Source: Bacteroidales bacterium
GTDB lineage: Bacteria; Bacteroidota; Bacteroidia; Bacteroidales; VadinHA17
Assembly (NCBI GenBank): GCA_029932855.1
Contig: JAOZPG010000001.1
Location: 147,404-211,403 of the forward strand
Length of the DNA stretch: 64,000 nt
Direction of reading: 5' to 3'
The notes beneath the pieces were generated by a model, which ran no database searches, had not been told where the DNA came from, and saw nothing but the letters and a program-made list of their open reading frames with translations. The position numbers were made by a program, and so were the translations under genes. This document shows, one piece after another, positions 36,962 through 49,300 of this stretch. The stretch's first letter is position 1, and every line of letters starts with the position of its first letter.

Positions 36962-38923
36962 TTAAAAAGCTTTCAGTATCAAAGCAAAACCTCCCCCTTT
37001 TGCCAGGTGAATGATTTTATTATATTTATTATCCACAGTGATTTCCGATCGTTTGTAATCTATGGCAATCCTGTTTGCATTAAGACCATCCCGAAACAAT
37101 GTCATTTGGTATTTCCTGCCTTCAGGAAGAAAGGAAAGCTTTAATTCAAGATCTCTTTCATCCCCGTCTGTCATAGCAGCTATATACCAGTTGTCACCTT
37201 TTCTTCGTGCCAGCATTATATAATCAGATACTGCTGCCTTCAATACCTTTGTTTCATCCCATATCGTGGGTATCCTGGAAATAAAATTTACAGATTCCTG
37301 TTCCCTGTAGTAAACAGAAGGTGATTCACACATCATTTGCAAAGGGGCTTCATACACAATATACATTGCCAGCTGGTGGCATCGTGTACCCATACTCATG
37401 GGCCTTTCAAATATTATTCTGAAATTCTTGCTATTGCTGTTAATCATTGATCCGGGCGTATAATCCATAGGCCCTGCCGCCATCCTGATAAAGGGAATTG
37501 TAAGGTTGTGCTCAGGTGTGATGTCCTTGCTCCACTTATTGTTTTCATTCCCTTTCACACCTTCATAATTGAGTATATTGGGCCAGAGCCTTTCAATCCC
37601 TGCAGGCTTAAATGCTCCATGAAAATCAACAAGCAATTTATAATCTGCTGCAATCTTTGCTATTTGTTCATAAGACTTAACCATATACTGGTCGTTTCTC
37701 TGCATAAAATCTACTTTAATACCGCTGGCGCCCCATTCACTGTAAAGTTTTAATATCTCATTCATATTTTCATTAAGCGGTTTCCATAATACCCATAATA
37801 TTATTCCAACATTTTTTGATCCGGCATATTTAATCAGTCCGGGCACATCAATCTGATCATTATCCTCCATGATCTCTGTGGTTGACCTGGTCCAGCCCTC
37901 ATCAAGGATAACATATTCAATATTGTTTTCAGAGGCAAAATCTATATAGTACTTATAAGTATCAGTATTTATGCCTGACTTAAAATCCACCCCGTAAATA
38001 TTATTGGCATTATACCAGTCCCATGCTACCTTGCCGGGCTTTATCCAGCCGGTATCCTTTATTTTTGACAATCCCGATAACTTTGTTACCAGGTTACTTT
38101 CCACAAACTGCCTGTCATCATCACTTATCATAAAAACACGCCAGGGATAAGACCTGGCACCCTGCACACTGGCAATATATCCGGCCTCTTCAACAATAAG
38201 CTGGTTCCTGTCGGGAGAGTGTTCTTCATTTGGAATGGTTTTAATAACATATTTGGGAAAAACAGCAGTGAGAGAATTAGTATCATCTTTTTTAAGAAAC
38301 ATTCCCGGATAATTAATAAGGGAGGCCTCTGTAAAAAGCAGCTTGGCATATCCGGTATTAAACATAACCGGAAGGCTGCAAAAATCTCCGGTCTTTATTT
38401 CCGGCAATGAACGTTTTAAATAGATTCGTTCATTATGCGAATACATTGATTCTTCCCTGGGAAACCAGGAAGAAGTGTTTGCAGGAAAGCCAAGGGTCAG
38501 TTTTTCATTAAATATTCTTTCGGTTTTTTTGTTCTTATCAATAAAACGGTATGCCACTCCATCATTATAAGCCCTGAAGATGAGCTGGTAATTGTCGCGG
38601 AAATTCAAATTTAGCTGATTGTATATATCATCTATCCTGGCATCCTTATAAGGGACAGGAGGGGTAATTTCTCCTTTATGAGCAAGAGTTGTACTGTTCT
38701 TGAGTTTTGCGTTTTTCCCTGCTATTCTGTCTTTTCCCATATCCAGGGCTATCACCGCATTTTCAACAATTACTTTTTTATCCAGGCTAAGAGAAAATGA
38801 GACCTGATTGTCAATGCTGACAAGCATACTTATTCTTCCATCGGGAGAATTAAGAGTCAGATCCTGTGCATTCAGGCAGATTTGAAAGAAGAATAAGACC
38901 AAGGAAATACTTAATATGCGCAT
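36962..38923 (-). CDS. Glycoside hydrolase family 97 enzyme, retaining type
   Basis: A 653-residue exported alpha-glycosidase. A signal peptide (to about residue 19, LNAQ) precedes an N-terminal beta-sandwich, a TIM barrel (about 290-550) with YVILDEGW, GIILWVLWKP, GIKVDFMQRNDQ and LLVDFHGAFKP, and a C-terminal sheet. These blocks identify GH97. The Asp in KVDFMQR (near 404) sits where retaining GH97 alpha-galactosidases have their nucleophile; inverting SusB-type alpha-glucosidases lack it. Galactose specificity is therefore inferred, not shown. It follows the next enzyme gene by 45 nt on the same strand. Confidence 0.88.
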   Translation of the reverse strand: MRILSISLVLFFFQICLNAQDLTLNSPDGRISMLVSIDNQVSFSLSLDKKVIVENAVIALDMGKDRIAGKNAKLKNSTTLAHKGEITPPVPYKDARIDDIYNQLNLNFRDNYQLIFRAYNDGVAYRFIDKNKKTERIFNEKLTLGFPANTSSWFPREESMYSHNERIYLKRSLPEIKTGDFCSLPVMFNTGYAKLLFTEASLINYPGMFLKKDDTNSLTAVFPKYVIKTIPNEEHSPDRNQLIVEEAGYIASVQGARSYPWRVFMISDDDRQFVESNLVTKLSGLSKIKDTGWIKPGKVAWDWYNANNIYGVDFKSGINTDTYKYYIDFASENNIEYVILDEGWTRSTTEIMEDNDQIDVPGLIKYAGSKNVGIILWVLWKPLNENMNEILKLYSEWGASGIKVDFMQRNDQYMVKSYEQIAKIAADYKLLVDFHGAFKPAGIERLWPNILNYEGVKGNENNKWSKDITPEHNLTIPFIRMAAGPMDYTPGSMINSNSKNFRIIFERPMSMGTRCHQLAMYIVYEAPLQMMCESPSVYYREQESVNFISRIPTIWDETKVLKAAVSDYIMLARRKGDNWYIAAMTDGDERDLELKLSFLPEGRKYQMTLFRDGLNANRIAIDYKRSEITVDNKYNKIIHLAKGGGFALILKAF

Positions 38924-38968
38924 AAGGGAGAGGTATTAATATATAGAATAATTATTAGCGGACAGCTA

Positions 38969-40963
38969 TTATTTTAACTGAACTTCTATTAGTTCACCGG
39001 CTTTTGCCAGGGTCTCTAAAAATAATTTATTATTGTTAAATACTTTTATCAACAAGTTTTCTTTTTCTCTTTTCACTTCAATATCAAAGTTTTGATTAAA
39101 AGATTTAATATTTCTCAGTGCCATTGAATCCCATTCTTTAGCTAGTTCGGGTCTGATGGAAAAAGAACTTAATCCTGTTGGTCGTATGCCAAATATCCCT
39201 TCAGTTACCACCCTGCAATAGAGTGCACTCTCAGCTGACAGTTGCCTCTGATTCCCTTCGGGATAAGCTTCAACGGGGTATGGGACATGTTCCCCCAGCA
39301 GGCGCCTTTTGGAATAATAATTAAAAAAATCCATTGCGCGCTCAGTTTCTCCGGCTGCAAATACTCCTCTTAAAGCATATAAGGTGGCCCTGTCCCAGAA
39401 AGTAGTATTCCCTGCTTCGGAAGCCAGTCCGTCGGAGGTCCATAGTTTATCTGAAAACAGGGCGTCAATAGTTCCCTGGCTTCTTGTAAAAATATTTACT
39501 GTAAGAGGAGTACATATCCATGCCCTTAAAGTATTGTTACCCTCGTAATATCTGTATGTTTCATAGCCGGATACATTATGGCCGAAAAACTTCTCAATTG
39601 ATTTTTCCAGTTCTTGTGCCTGCTTGCTGTATTTTTCCAGTACAGATGATTCAATGTTTAATTCCCTTCCCAGCATTACGGCCGAAATCAAAGCATCGTA
39701 ATACAGTGAAGAGGTGTTCAGGTTGGCATTACCTGCAGGAAAGCGACCTTCAAGCTCGTCACTGTCAGAGCTGACAACGCCATTATTATTAAGCTTTCTC
39801 CTGGAATATTCAAGGCACCATTCAATTAAGGGCCATAAGTCCCTTGCTGTATTTTTATCACCATAAGCCAGGGCAAAACGGCTGGCCCCATATGCAATCA
39901 TTGCCATATCTCCTCTGTCTCCTGCCCCGTTCCAGAAATCTGTTCCTTCTGCAATGATTGAACTGGGAATAGGCTTGTAGTCGGGGTTAACATACTCTGC
40001 AAACAGGCGAAATGAATTTATTGCCGATTCATTTCCTTCGGGGTTGCCCAAAAAGGGGAAGAACGGATTTGCATATTCGGCCTGGTCATTTGCCCATATA
40101 GCGGCATAATATCTTCCGCCTCCCGGGCCATGCATTAATCCACCTTTTGTTTCATAAATGCTTTCCGTTGCTCTTAATTTGGCAAATGAGAAACTGGTGT
40201 TAATAATCTTGTCAGGCGATTCAAAGATCAGGTCAGAAAAAATCTCATCTATCACTTTTTCACGTTTTTTAAGCTCGTAATCGGGAGAAATATATATTTC
40301 TTCTGTTCCTGTCTTACATCCTGAATATATTAGATTATATTCTAAAAACTCCTGGCTGTTAAGTTTATAAGTCCCGTATTTATCTGATACTGTTTTAATG
40401 GTATAAGAACCATAAACTCCTTTATCCGCTTCAGTAACATAGGAAAGATCAATCTTTGGGAGTTTAACAATAACCGGTCGGTCTGTTGGATTGATTATCC
40501 TGAGCTTATCAATAAATATTGCTTTATCCACAGATGGATATAAAAGATGTATGAACTGTATTCCCTCATCAGTTTCAGACCTGTAGCTTAAGATGCCTTT
40601 AATAAAGAAACTGGTGGGTTTTTCAATTACAGCCTTTCCGTTAATCTTAACAGGTGTCAGTTCGTTATTGTCTGTTTCATGCATCAGGCTGGCATGTGTA
40701 TCATTTGGTATCGTCCTGAGCATGGGAAAAATCAACTGGACCCTTTGTTTCAGCCCGGCTTGCTGTACGCCATAATGAACAATAACAGAAATATTTAAAC
40801 CACTCATTTCAATATGATCCATATGTGAATCATTTTTCTTAAGCTGCCATTCTATGCCTCCGTCATCTGTTAAATGCCACCGGGAAACATCCTGAGATTT
40901 TAAATTGCCGCCCGTGAATATAAAAAGTACCAGCAGTAATAATATTTTGTATTGCTTGTTCAT
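38969..40963 (-). CDS. Exported six-hairpin (alpha/alpha)6 glycosidase-like protein
   Basis: A 664-residue exported protein with signal peptide LLLLVLFIFTGGNLKSQD. About 270 residues of beta-sandwich precede a helical barrel with conserved patches GGRYYAAIWANDQAEYANPF, EGTDFWNGAGDRGDMAMIAYGASRFAL and SAESALYCRVVTEGIFGIRP, typical of six-hairpin glycosidases (GH65/78/95/127-like). The acidic residues in WANDQAE and EGTDFW are candidate catalytic positions. I cannot name the family. It is upstream of the GH97 gene, and the pair probably trims the same oligosaccharide. No SusC/D pair lies next to them. Confidence 0.72.
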   Translation of the reverse strand: MNKQYKILLLLVLFIFTGGNLKSQDVSRWHLTDDGGIEWQLKKNDSHMDHIEMSGLNISVIVHYGVQQAGLKQRVQLIFPMLRTIPNDTHASLMHETDNNELTPVKINGKAVIEKPTSFFIKGILSYRSETDEGIQFIHLLYPSVDKAIFIDKLRIINPTDRPVIVKLPKIDLSYVTEADKGVYGSYTIKTVSDKYGTYKLNSQEFLEYNLIYSGCKTGTEEIYISPDYELKKREKVIDEIFSDLIFESPDKIINTSFSFAKLRATESIYETKGGLMHGPGGGRYYAAIWANDQAEYANPFFPFLGNPEGNESAINSFRLFAEYVNPDYKPIPSSIIAEGTDFWNGAGDRGDMAMIAYGASRFALAYGDKNTARDLWPLIEWCLEYSRRKLNNNGVVSSDSDELEGRFPAGNANLNTSSLYYDALISAVMLGRELNIESSVLEKYSKQAQELEKSIEKFFGHNVSGYETYRYYEGNNTLRAWICTPLTVNIFTRSQGTIDALFSDKLWTSDGLASEAGNTTFWDRATLYALRGVFAAGETERAMDFFNYYSKRRLLGEHVPYPVEAYPEGNQRQLSAESALYCRVVTEGIFGIRPTGLSSFSIRPELAKEWDSMALRNIKSFNQNFDIEVKREKENLLIKVFNNNKLFLETLAKAGELIEVQLK

Positions 40964-41051
40964 TCCTTAATTGCTTATGATTTCTAAAAGGAATAAAGTT
41001 ATAAAAAAGAGCATTTACCGGGCCCCGTAATTATATTTTTAAATACTGTGT

Positions 41052-41082
41052 TTTGAAAATTTAAAAGAATAGAGTACTTTTG
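41052..41082 (+). promoter_or_regulatory. Promoter of the methionine operon (TTTG-N19-TACTTTTG)
   Basis: TTTG at 41052-41055, 19 nt, then TACTTTTG at 41075-41082: an exact Bacteroidota housekeeping promoter with ideal spacing. The expected start near 41088 lies about 30 nt before the riboswitch, so the aptamer is transcribed first. Confidence 0.78.
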
Positions 41083-41118
41083 GAAGCTCTTATTCAAATA
41101 TTCTTTTCATAGAAGAGT

Positions 41119-41236
41119 GTTTGATTTATTAAGAAGAGGGGAGAGATTAGGCTCTGTGAACCTCTAGCAACCATTTCGGAAAAAGCTGAAAAAGGTGCTA
41201 AAACCTAATCCCGGCAACGGGAGATAATAAATAAAC
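41119..41236 (+). promoter_or_regulatory. SAM-I (S-box) riboswitch
   Basis: P1 is formed by GTTTGATTTATTA and TAATAAATAAAC (one bulge). P2 starts AGAGG and closes with CCTCT before the conserved GCAACC. The P2 loop ATTAGG (41146-41151) is complementary to CCTAAT (41204-41209), the pseudoknot of S-box aptamers. P3 is ACCATTTC/GAAAAAGGT followed by GTGCTAAA, and P4 is CCCGGCAACGGG. SAM binding should lower expression of the genes after it. I see no terminator with a T run directly behind, so the expression platform is not resolved. Confidence 0.9.
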
Positions 41237-41245
41237 ACATTTATC

Positions 41246-41317
41246 ATGAAAACGCAAATTACAGTTCTCGGAATTTCTTCCTTAAAAATACTGCACATGC
41301 CTATGCGCATGTGCTAA
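41246..41317 (+). CDS. Putative 23-residue leader peptide ending HMPMRMC
   Basis: An ATG 10 nt after the riboswitch opens a frame of 23 codons beginning MKTQITVLG and ending HMPMRMC-stop. Three Met codons and one Cys codon lie within the last six. The Met codons lie inside a perfect 8-bp hairpin (GCACATGC/GCATGTGC). Its placement between a SAM riboswitch and aspartokinase suggests a translational attenuator that senses charged tRNA-Met. There is no Shine-Dalgarno sequence, which is common in this phylum. It could also be chance. Confidence 0.45.
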   Translation: MKTQITVLGISSLKILHMPMRMC

Positions 41318-41377
41318 ACTTCAGGCTGAAAGCTTTGAAGTTGATATAGTAAGAAGGCAGTAAATTTCTGTTCTTAC
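41293..41377 (+). other. Three consecutive RNA hairpins in the methionine leader
   Basis: Hairpin 1: 41293-41300 with 41307-41314, 8 bp, overlapping the Met codons of the putative leader peptide. Hairpin 2: 41317-41322 with 41337-41342, plus inner GGCT/AGCT and a GAA loop. Hairpin 3: 41349-41355 with 41371-41377, plus inner CAG/CTG. None is followed by a proper T run, so they may act on ribosome loading or on a distal pause rather than as simple terminators. Confidence 0.55.
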
Positions 41378-41413
41378 CGAGGAATAATATACTTTTTAAA
41401 ACGAAATATAAAG

Positions 41414-44139
<2,726 letters not shown>

Positions 44140-44143
44140 TATT

Positions 44144-44151
44144 AAAGGAGG
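44144..44151 (+). promoter_or_regulatory. Strong ribosome binding site of metX (AAAGGAGG)
   Basis: A near-perfect Shine-Dalgarno 5 nt before the ATG at 44156, unusual in this window. It fixes the metX start after the metY stop and rejects the longer frame that begins 42 nt earlier inside metY. Confidence 0.8.
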
Positions 44152-44155
44152 ATTA

Positions 44156-45175
44156 ATGTCGTACGGTATATATAAATATGATAAGGAATTAAGGCTTGAG
44201 AGCGGAGAAGAACTGACGGGCCTGGAGATAGCATACCATAGTTATGGAAAGCTTAACCGGGCAAAAGACAATGTGGTATGGATATGTCATGCCTTTACTG
44301 CCAACTCAGATGCCCGTGACTGGTGGCCGGGCATGATAGGCGAATCATTACTGTTTGATCCGGGAGACAAGTTTATTGTATGTGCCAATATTCTTGGTTC
44401 CTGTTACGGAACAACAGGACCCTTATCAATTAATAAAAAGACCGGAAAGCCTTATTATCGTGATTTCCCCGATATCAGTATAAGAGACCTTGTGGAAGCA
44501 CATGAGTTATTAAGAGTTCATCTGGGGATTACGAGGATACATACCCTTACAGGAGGTTCAATAGGGGGGCAACAGGCACTGGAATATGCAATAATGTACC
44601 CCGGGCTGATAGAAAATCTAATATTTATTGCATCAAATGCATCATATGCACCATGGGGAATAGCCTTTAGTGAATCTCAGCGCCTGGCCATTGAAGCAGA
44701 TGCTTCTTTCTTTGAGGACAGGCCGGACGGGGGACTGAAAGGGATGAAGGCGGCAAGGTCGGTTGCGCTGTTAAGCTACAGGAACGACAGGATATATAAT
44801 AAGACACAGGCTGAGGAAAGCGATGAAAAAACAGATAATTTCAAAGCTTCTTCATACCAGAATTACCAGGGTGAAAAACTGGTAAAACGATTTAATGCCT
44901 ATTCTTATTATTGTTTACTCGAACTGGCTGATACACATAATGTTGGAAGAGGGAGGGGTGGAAAGAAGAATGCTCTTAAAAGGATAAAAGCAAAGACCCT
45001 TTCCATAGGCATTTCTTCAGACCTCCTGTTCCCGGTTTATGAGCAGAAATTTGTTGCTGATAATATTGAGGGAGCAAGCTATACAGAGATAGAATCTCTC
45101 TATGGTCATGATGGGTTTCTTGTTGAGACAGAGATAATATCAACTATTATAAGAAATTTTTATAATAATAAATAG
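44156..45175 (+). CDS. metX: Homoserine O-acetyltransferase
   Basis: An alpha/beta-hydrolase-fold enzyme of about 339 residues that activates homoserine with acetyl-CoA. Nucleophile elbow GGSIGGQQALE (Ser135), C-terminal Asp in SISSDLLFPV-like context and His in GHDGFLVE form the triad. ICHAFTANSDA and GSCYGTTGP are further family blocks; MetX proteins of this fold use acetyl- or succinyl-CoA, but the MetY neighbour supports acetyl. It sits in the middle of the SAM-riboswitch operon, with the next gene within about 30 nt. Confidence 0.93.
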   Translation: MSYGIYKYDKELRLESGEELTGLEIAYHSYGKLNRAKDNVVWICHAFTANSDARDWWPGMIGESLLFDPGDKFIVCANILGSCYGTTGPLSINKKTGKPYYRDFPDISIRDLVEAHELLRVHLGITRIHTLTGGSIGGQQALEYAIMYPGLIENLIFIASNASYAPWGIAFSESQRLAIEADASFFEDRPDGGLKGMKAARSVALLSYRNDRIYNKTQAEESDEKTDNFKASSYQNYQGEKLVKRFNAYSYYCLLELADTHNVGRGRGGKKNALKRIKAKTLSIGISSDLLFPVYEQKFVADNIEGASYTEIESLYGHDGFLVETEIISTIIRNFYNNK

Positions 45176-45206
45176 TGAAAGCAAAATGAGCCGGAAGGGA
45201 CATAAA

Positions 45207-46385
45207 ATGAAAATAGCTGTTTATGGCTATGGGACGGTTGCCAGGGGATTTATTGATATCCTGAAATCTTATTCCGGGGGGAACTTTGAGCTGCTTAAGA
45301 TAGTGGTGAAGGACAGGGATAAAAAAAGAGATATTAAGCCTCCCTTGCTGTGTTTTGAAAAAGATGACATTCTCAGGGATAAAGACATAAACCTGGTTAT
45401 TGAACTTATAGATGATGCAGATGATGCTTATGATATTGTTGTATCTGCTATGAGGGCAGGCAAGAATGTAATAAGTGCCAATAAAAAAATGATAGCCGGG
45501 AAGCAGGAAGAGCTTATTAAGATTTCTGAAAATAATAATGTTTCATTTTTATATGATGCTTCTGTGGGTGGTGGTATAGCTATAATAAGGAATCTTGAAG
45601 ATAGTTATAGCGACGAAAACATAAAACAGCTGGGCGGTATCTTAAATGCTTCATCAAATTATATCCTTTCACAGATGCATAATACAGGCGTGGAGTATTC
45701 TGAAGCGCTAAAAGTAGCTACCGAAAAAGGATTTGCCGAATCCAACCCGGCACTCGATGTTGAAGGTATTGATTCAAAATATAAGCTGGTAATTTTAGTC
45801 CTGCATGCATTTGGACTGCCGGTTGACCCTGATGATATATTTACCTGGGGGATTAGTAATATTATAAAGCAGGATATCCGGTTTGCAAAGAAAAAGGGGA
45901 GTAAAATAAAACTTATAGCCAGTGCAGAGATCAATCAGTCCGGGAAACTGGTTTTATCGGTAATGCCCCACTTTATCACACTATCCAGCCTGCTGTATAG
46001 TGTGGAAGATGAGTCTAACGGGATAATTGGCAGGTCGGTTTTCCTTGGAGAACAATTTTTTTATGGCAAAGGTGCCGGAGGCTATCCAACGGGGGCCTCA
46101 GTTTTTACCGACCTGGATGCCATATCTAACGGACATGTTTACAAATATAAAAAATACAGGAAAGGAAATTTCCCGGACTATACAAAAGACCATCTGTTGG
46201 AGGTTTACCTCAGGTCTCCTGCCGGTTCAAAGAAAGTAATGATTAAATTTATATCAGTTTCAGAATCATGGTCTGATAATGAATATGATTATATAATAGC
46301 TGTGACAAATCTTAAAGATCTTTATAATAAGCGGGAAGAGCTGAAAGAAAAAGAATATTTCCTGGCGGTAACATCACAAGTTTAA
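45207..46385 (+). CDS. hom: Homoserine dehydrogenase
   Basis: Reduces aspartate semialdehyde to homoserine. A protein of about 392 residues: IAVYGYGTVARGF (NAD(P) motif), VISANKKMIAGK, YDASVGGGIAIIRNL, GILNASSNYILSQM, FAESNPALDVEGIDSKYKLVIL (catalytic Lys). The final 70 residues do not show a clear ACT pattern and may be a diverged regulatory tail. An ATG lies at 45186, but I prefer 45207: GGAAGGGA precedes it and the chain begins MKIAVYG like family members. The stop overlaps the metH start by 1 nt (TAATG), which suggests translational coupling. Confidence 0.9.
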   Translation: MKIAVYGYGTVARGFIDILKSYSGGNFELLKIVVKDRDKKRDIKPPLLCFEKDDILRDKDINLVIELIDDADDAYDIVVSAMRAGKNVISANKKMIAGKQEELIKISENNNVSFLYDASVGGGIAIIRNLEDSYSDENIKQLGGILNASSNYILSQMHNTGVEYSEALKVATEKGFAESNPALDVEGIDSKYKLVILVLHAFGLPVDPDDIFTWGISNIIKQDIRFAKKKGSKIKLIASAEINQSGKLVLSVMPHFITLSSLLYSVEDESNGIIGRSVFLGEQFFYGKGAGGYPTGASVFTDLDAISNGHVYKYKKYRKGNFPDYTKDHLLEVYLRSPAGSKKVMIKFISVSESWSDNEYDYIIAVTNLKDLYNKREELKEKEYFLAVTSQV

Positions 46386-49300
46386 TGAAGAAGGACATAA
46401 ATAAGGAAATAAGAGAACGTGTATTGGTGCTGGACGGAGCCATGGGCACCTTAATACAGGCATACGGTCTTACAGAGGAAGATTTCAGGGGTGATGAGTT
46501 CAGGGATCATAGCTACGAGCTAAAGGGAAACAACGACCTGCTTTCGATAAGCAAGCCTGAACTAATAAGAAGTATTCACGACAGTTACCTTGAGGCCGGG
46601 GCAGATATAATTGAGACAAACAGCTTTAACTCTAACAGGATATCTTTAAAAGATTACCACCTGGAACATATAGCATATCGCCTGAACAAAGCTGCTGCGA
46701 AAATAGCCAGGCAGAGTGTGGATGATTATATGAAGAATAACCCCGCTGAGGCAAAATATGTTGCCGGCTCAATGGGCCCCACAAGTAAAACGGCATCTAT
46801 CTCCCCAAGGGTGGAGGAACCGGGATACCGGGAAGTGGATTTTAATGACCTGAAAGAAGCATATGGGGAACAGGCTGCTGGACTGATTGACGGGGGGGTG
46901 GATATTCTGTTACTGGAAACGGTTTTTGACACTCTTAATGCCAAGGCAGGATTATATGCCATTCGAGAGGAGATGGATAAAAGGAATCTTGATTTGCCGG
47001 TTATGATATCAGGAACCCTCAGCGACTCGAGTGGAAGAACCCTTTCGGGACAAACCCTTGAGGCATTCCTGAACTCCGTGTCAACACTCAATGTGTTCAG
47101 CGTGGGACTGAATTGCTCGATGGGGGCAAAGGAGCTGAAGCCTTATGTTAAACAGATATCCCGGCTGTCCGGGCTTCCGGTAAGTGTTCATCCCAATGCA
47201 GGACTGCCAAACCAGTTTGGGGAATATGATGAAAGTCCTGAGGATATGAGTGTTTATATTAAGGATTTTCTCGATAACAGGCAGGTAAATATTATTGGAG
47301 GATGTTGCGGAACCACGCCGGAGCATATCAAAAAATTTTCAGTGCTTGCAAGAAAGGCAAAGCCGAGGGAAGTTAAAAAAGTAAATAAAGATCTCAGGTT
47401 AAGCGGACTGGAATCCCTGGTTCATTTCCCGGGAAGTAATTTTATTAATATAGGTGAGAGGACAAATGTTGCCGGTTCGAGGAAATTTGCAAGGTTGATA
47501 CGGGAGAAAGACTATGAACAAGCCATGCATATTGCCAGGCAACAGGTAGAAAACGGAGCCCAGATTATTGATGTAAACCTTGATGATCCCATGCTTGATG
47601 CCAAGGAAGAAATGGTGAAGTTCCTTTCGATGATTGCTTCCGATCCGGAGGTTGCCAGGGTGCCGGTAATGATAGACTCTTCAAAATGGGAAGTTCTTGA
47701 AGCTGGTCTGCAGTGTCTGCAGGGGAAGGGAATAGTTAATTCCATATCATTAAAAGAGGGGGAGGAAGAGTTTATAAAAAGGGCCAAAATAATAATGAAC
47801 TATGGAGCGGCGGCAGTGATAATGGCATTTGATGAACAGGGGCAGGCAACAGATATTAAGAGAAGGATAGAAATAACATCCAGGGCCTACCGTCTTCTGA
47901 CTGAGGCAGGCTTTCCACCTGAGGATATCATTTTCGATCCCAATGTGCTGACCGTGGCCACAGGAATGGAGGAACATGATAATTATGCTCTTGGTTTTAT
48001 AGAAGCAACACGATGGATAAAGAAAAATCTTAAATATGTCAGGGTGAGTGGGGGCATAAGTAATCTTTCTTTTTCTTACAGGGGGAATAATACTGTCAGG
48101 GAGGCTATGCATGCAGTGTTTCTTTATCATTCTATAAAGGCCGGGCTGGATATGGCTATAGTAAATGCAGGTAACCTGCCGGTTTATGATGATATCCCCA
48201 AACCACTACTTACTATGGTGGAGGATGTTGTATTAAATCGCAGGTCCGATGCTACTGAAAGGCTTACCGAATATGCACAGGGCTTAAGTCAGCAGGATAC
48301 AAATAAAGAGAAGAAACAGGAAGAGTGGAGGGCTTTTCCTCTTGAAAAAAGAATAGAATATTCACTGCTAAAGGGTAATCACGACTATATTGAGGAAGAC
48401 ATGAAGGAGGCAGTTGAGAAATATAGTTCTTCGCTCGAGATAATTGAAAAACCCCTGATGCAGGGAATGGATATCGTAGGGGATTATTTTGGTGAGGGAA
48501 AGATGTTCCTTCCCCAGGTAATACGAAGTGCAAGGGTGATGAAAAAAGCGGTTACTTTTTTGAGTCCCTATATTGAGAAAGAAAAATCTTCTGCCGGCCT
48601 GCCGTCTTCGGCAGGAAAAGTCTTACTGGCAACTGTGAAGGGAGATGTTCATGATATTGGAAAGAATATTGTTGCACTTGTACTGGCCTGTAATAATTAT
48701 GAGATCATTGATCTGGGAGTTATGGTTTCGGCCGAAGAGATACTTAAGGAGGCAGCAGCACAAGATGTTGATATCATAGGTTTAAGCGGACTTATTACGC
48801 CTTCGCTTGAAGAAATGATAAATATTGCCCGTGAGATGAATAAAAAAGGCTTTAATATACCACTGCTGGTTGGAGGAGCTACTACATCGGTATTACATAC
48901 GGCAGTAAAGATATCTAAGGAGTATAACAGGGGAGTAGTGCATGTTAAAGATGCTTCAAAAAGTGTACAGGCAATATCAAAGCTGCTTTCGCATAAACAA
49001 AAAAAGGGATTCCTGGCAGAAACAGAGAAAAATTATTCTCAGTTACGGAAAAGCAATAAGACAGTTAAAAGAAAAATAATAAGTATTGAACAGGCACGAA
49101 GAAACAGTTTTAAGACCGACTGGGATAAATATAAACCGGTAAGACCGGCACAAACAGGAATACAAGAAATAATAGTCAGGGACCTGGAAGAAATAAGCAG
49201 ATATATTGACTGGACTTTTTTCTTTCATGTATGGGGATTAAAAGGTCATTTTCCGGAAATACTTGAGCATCCGCAGAGGGGAAAAACAGCAAAAAAGATT

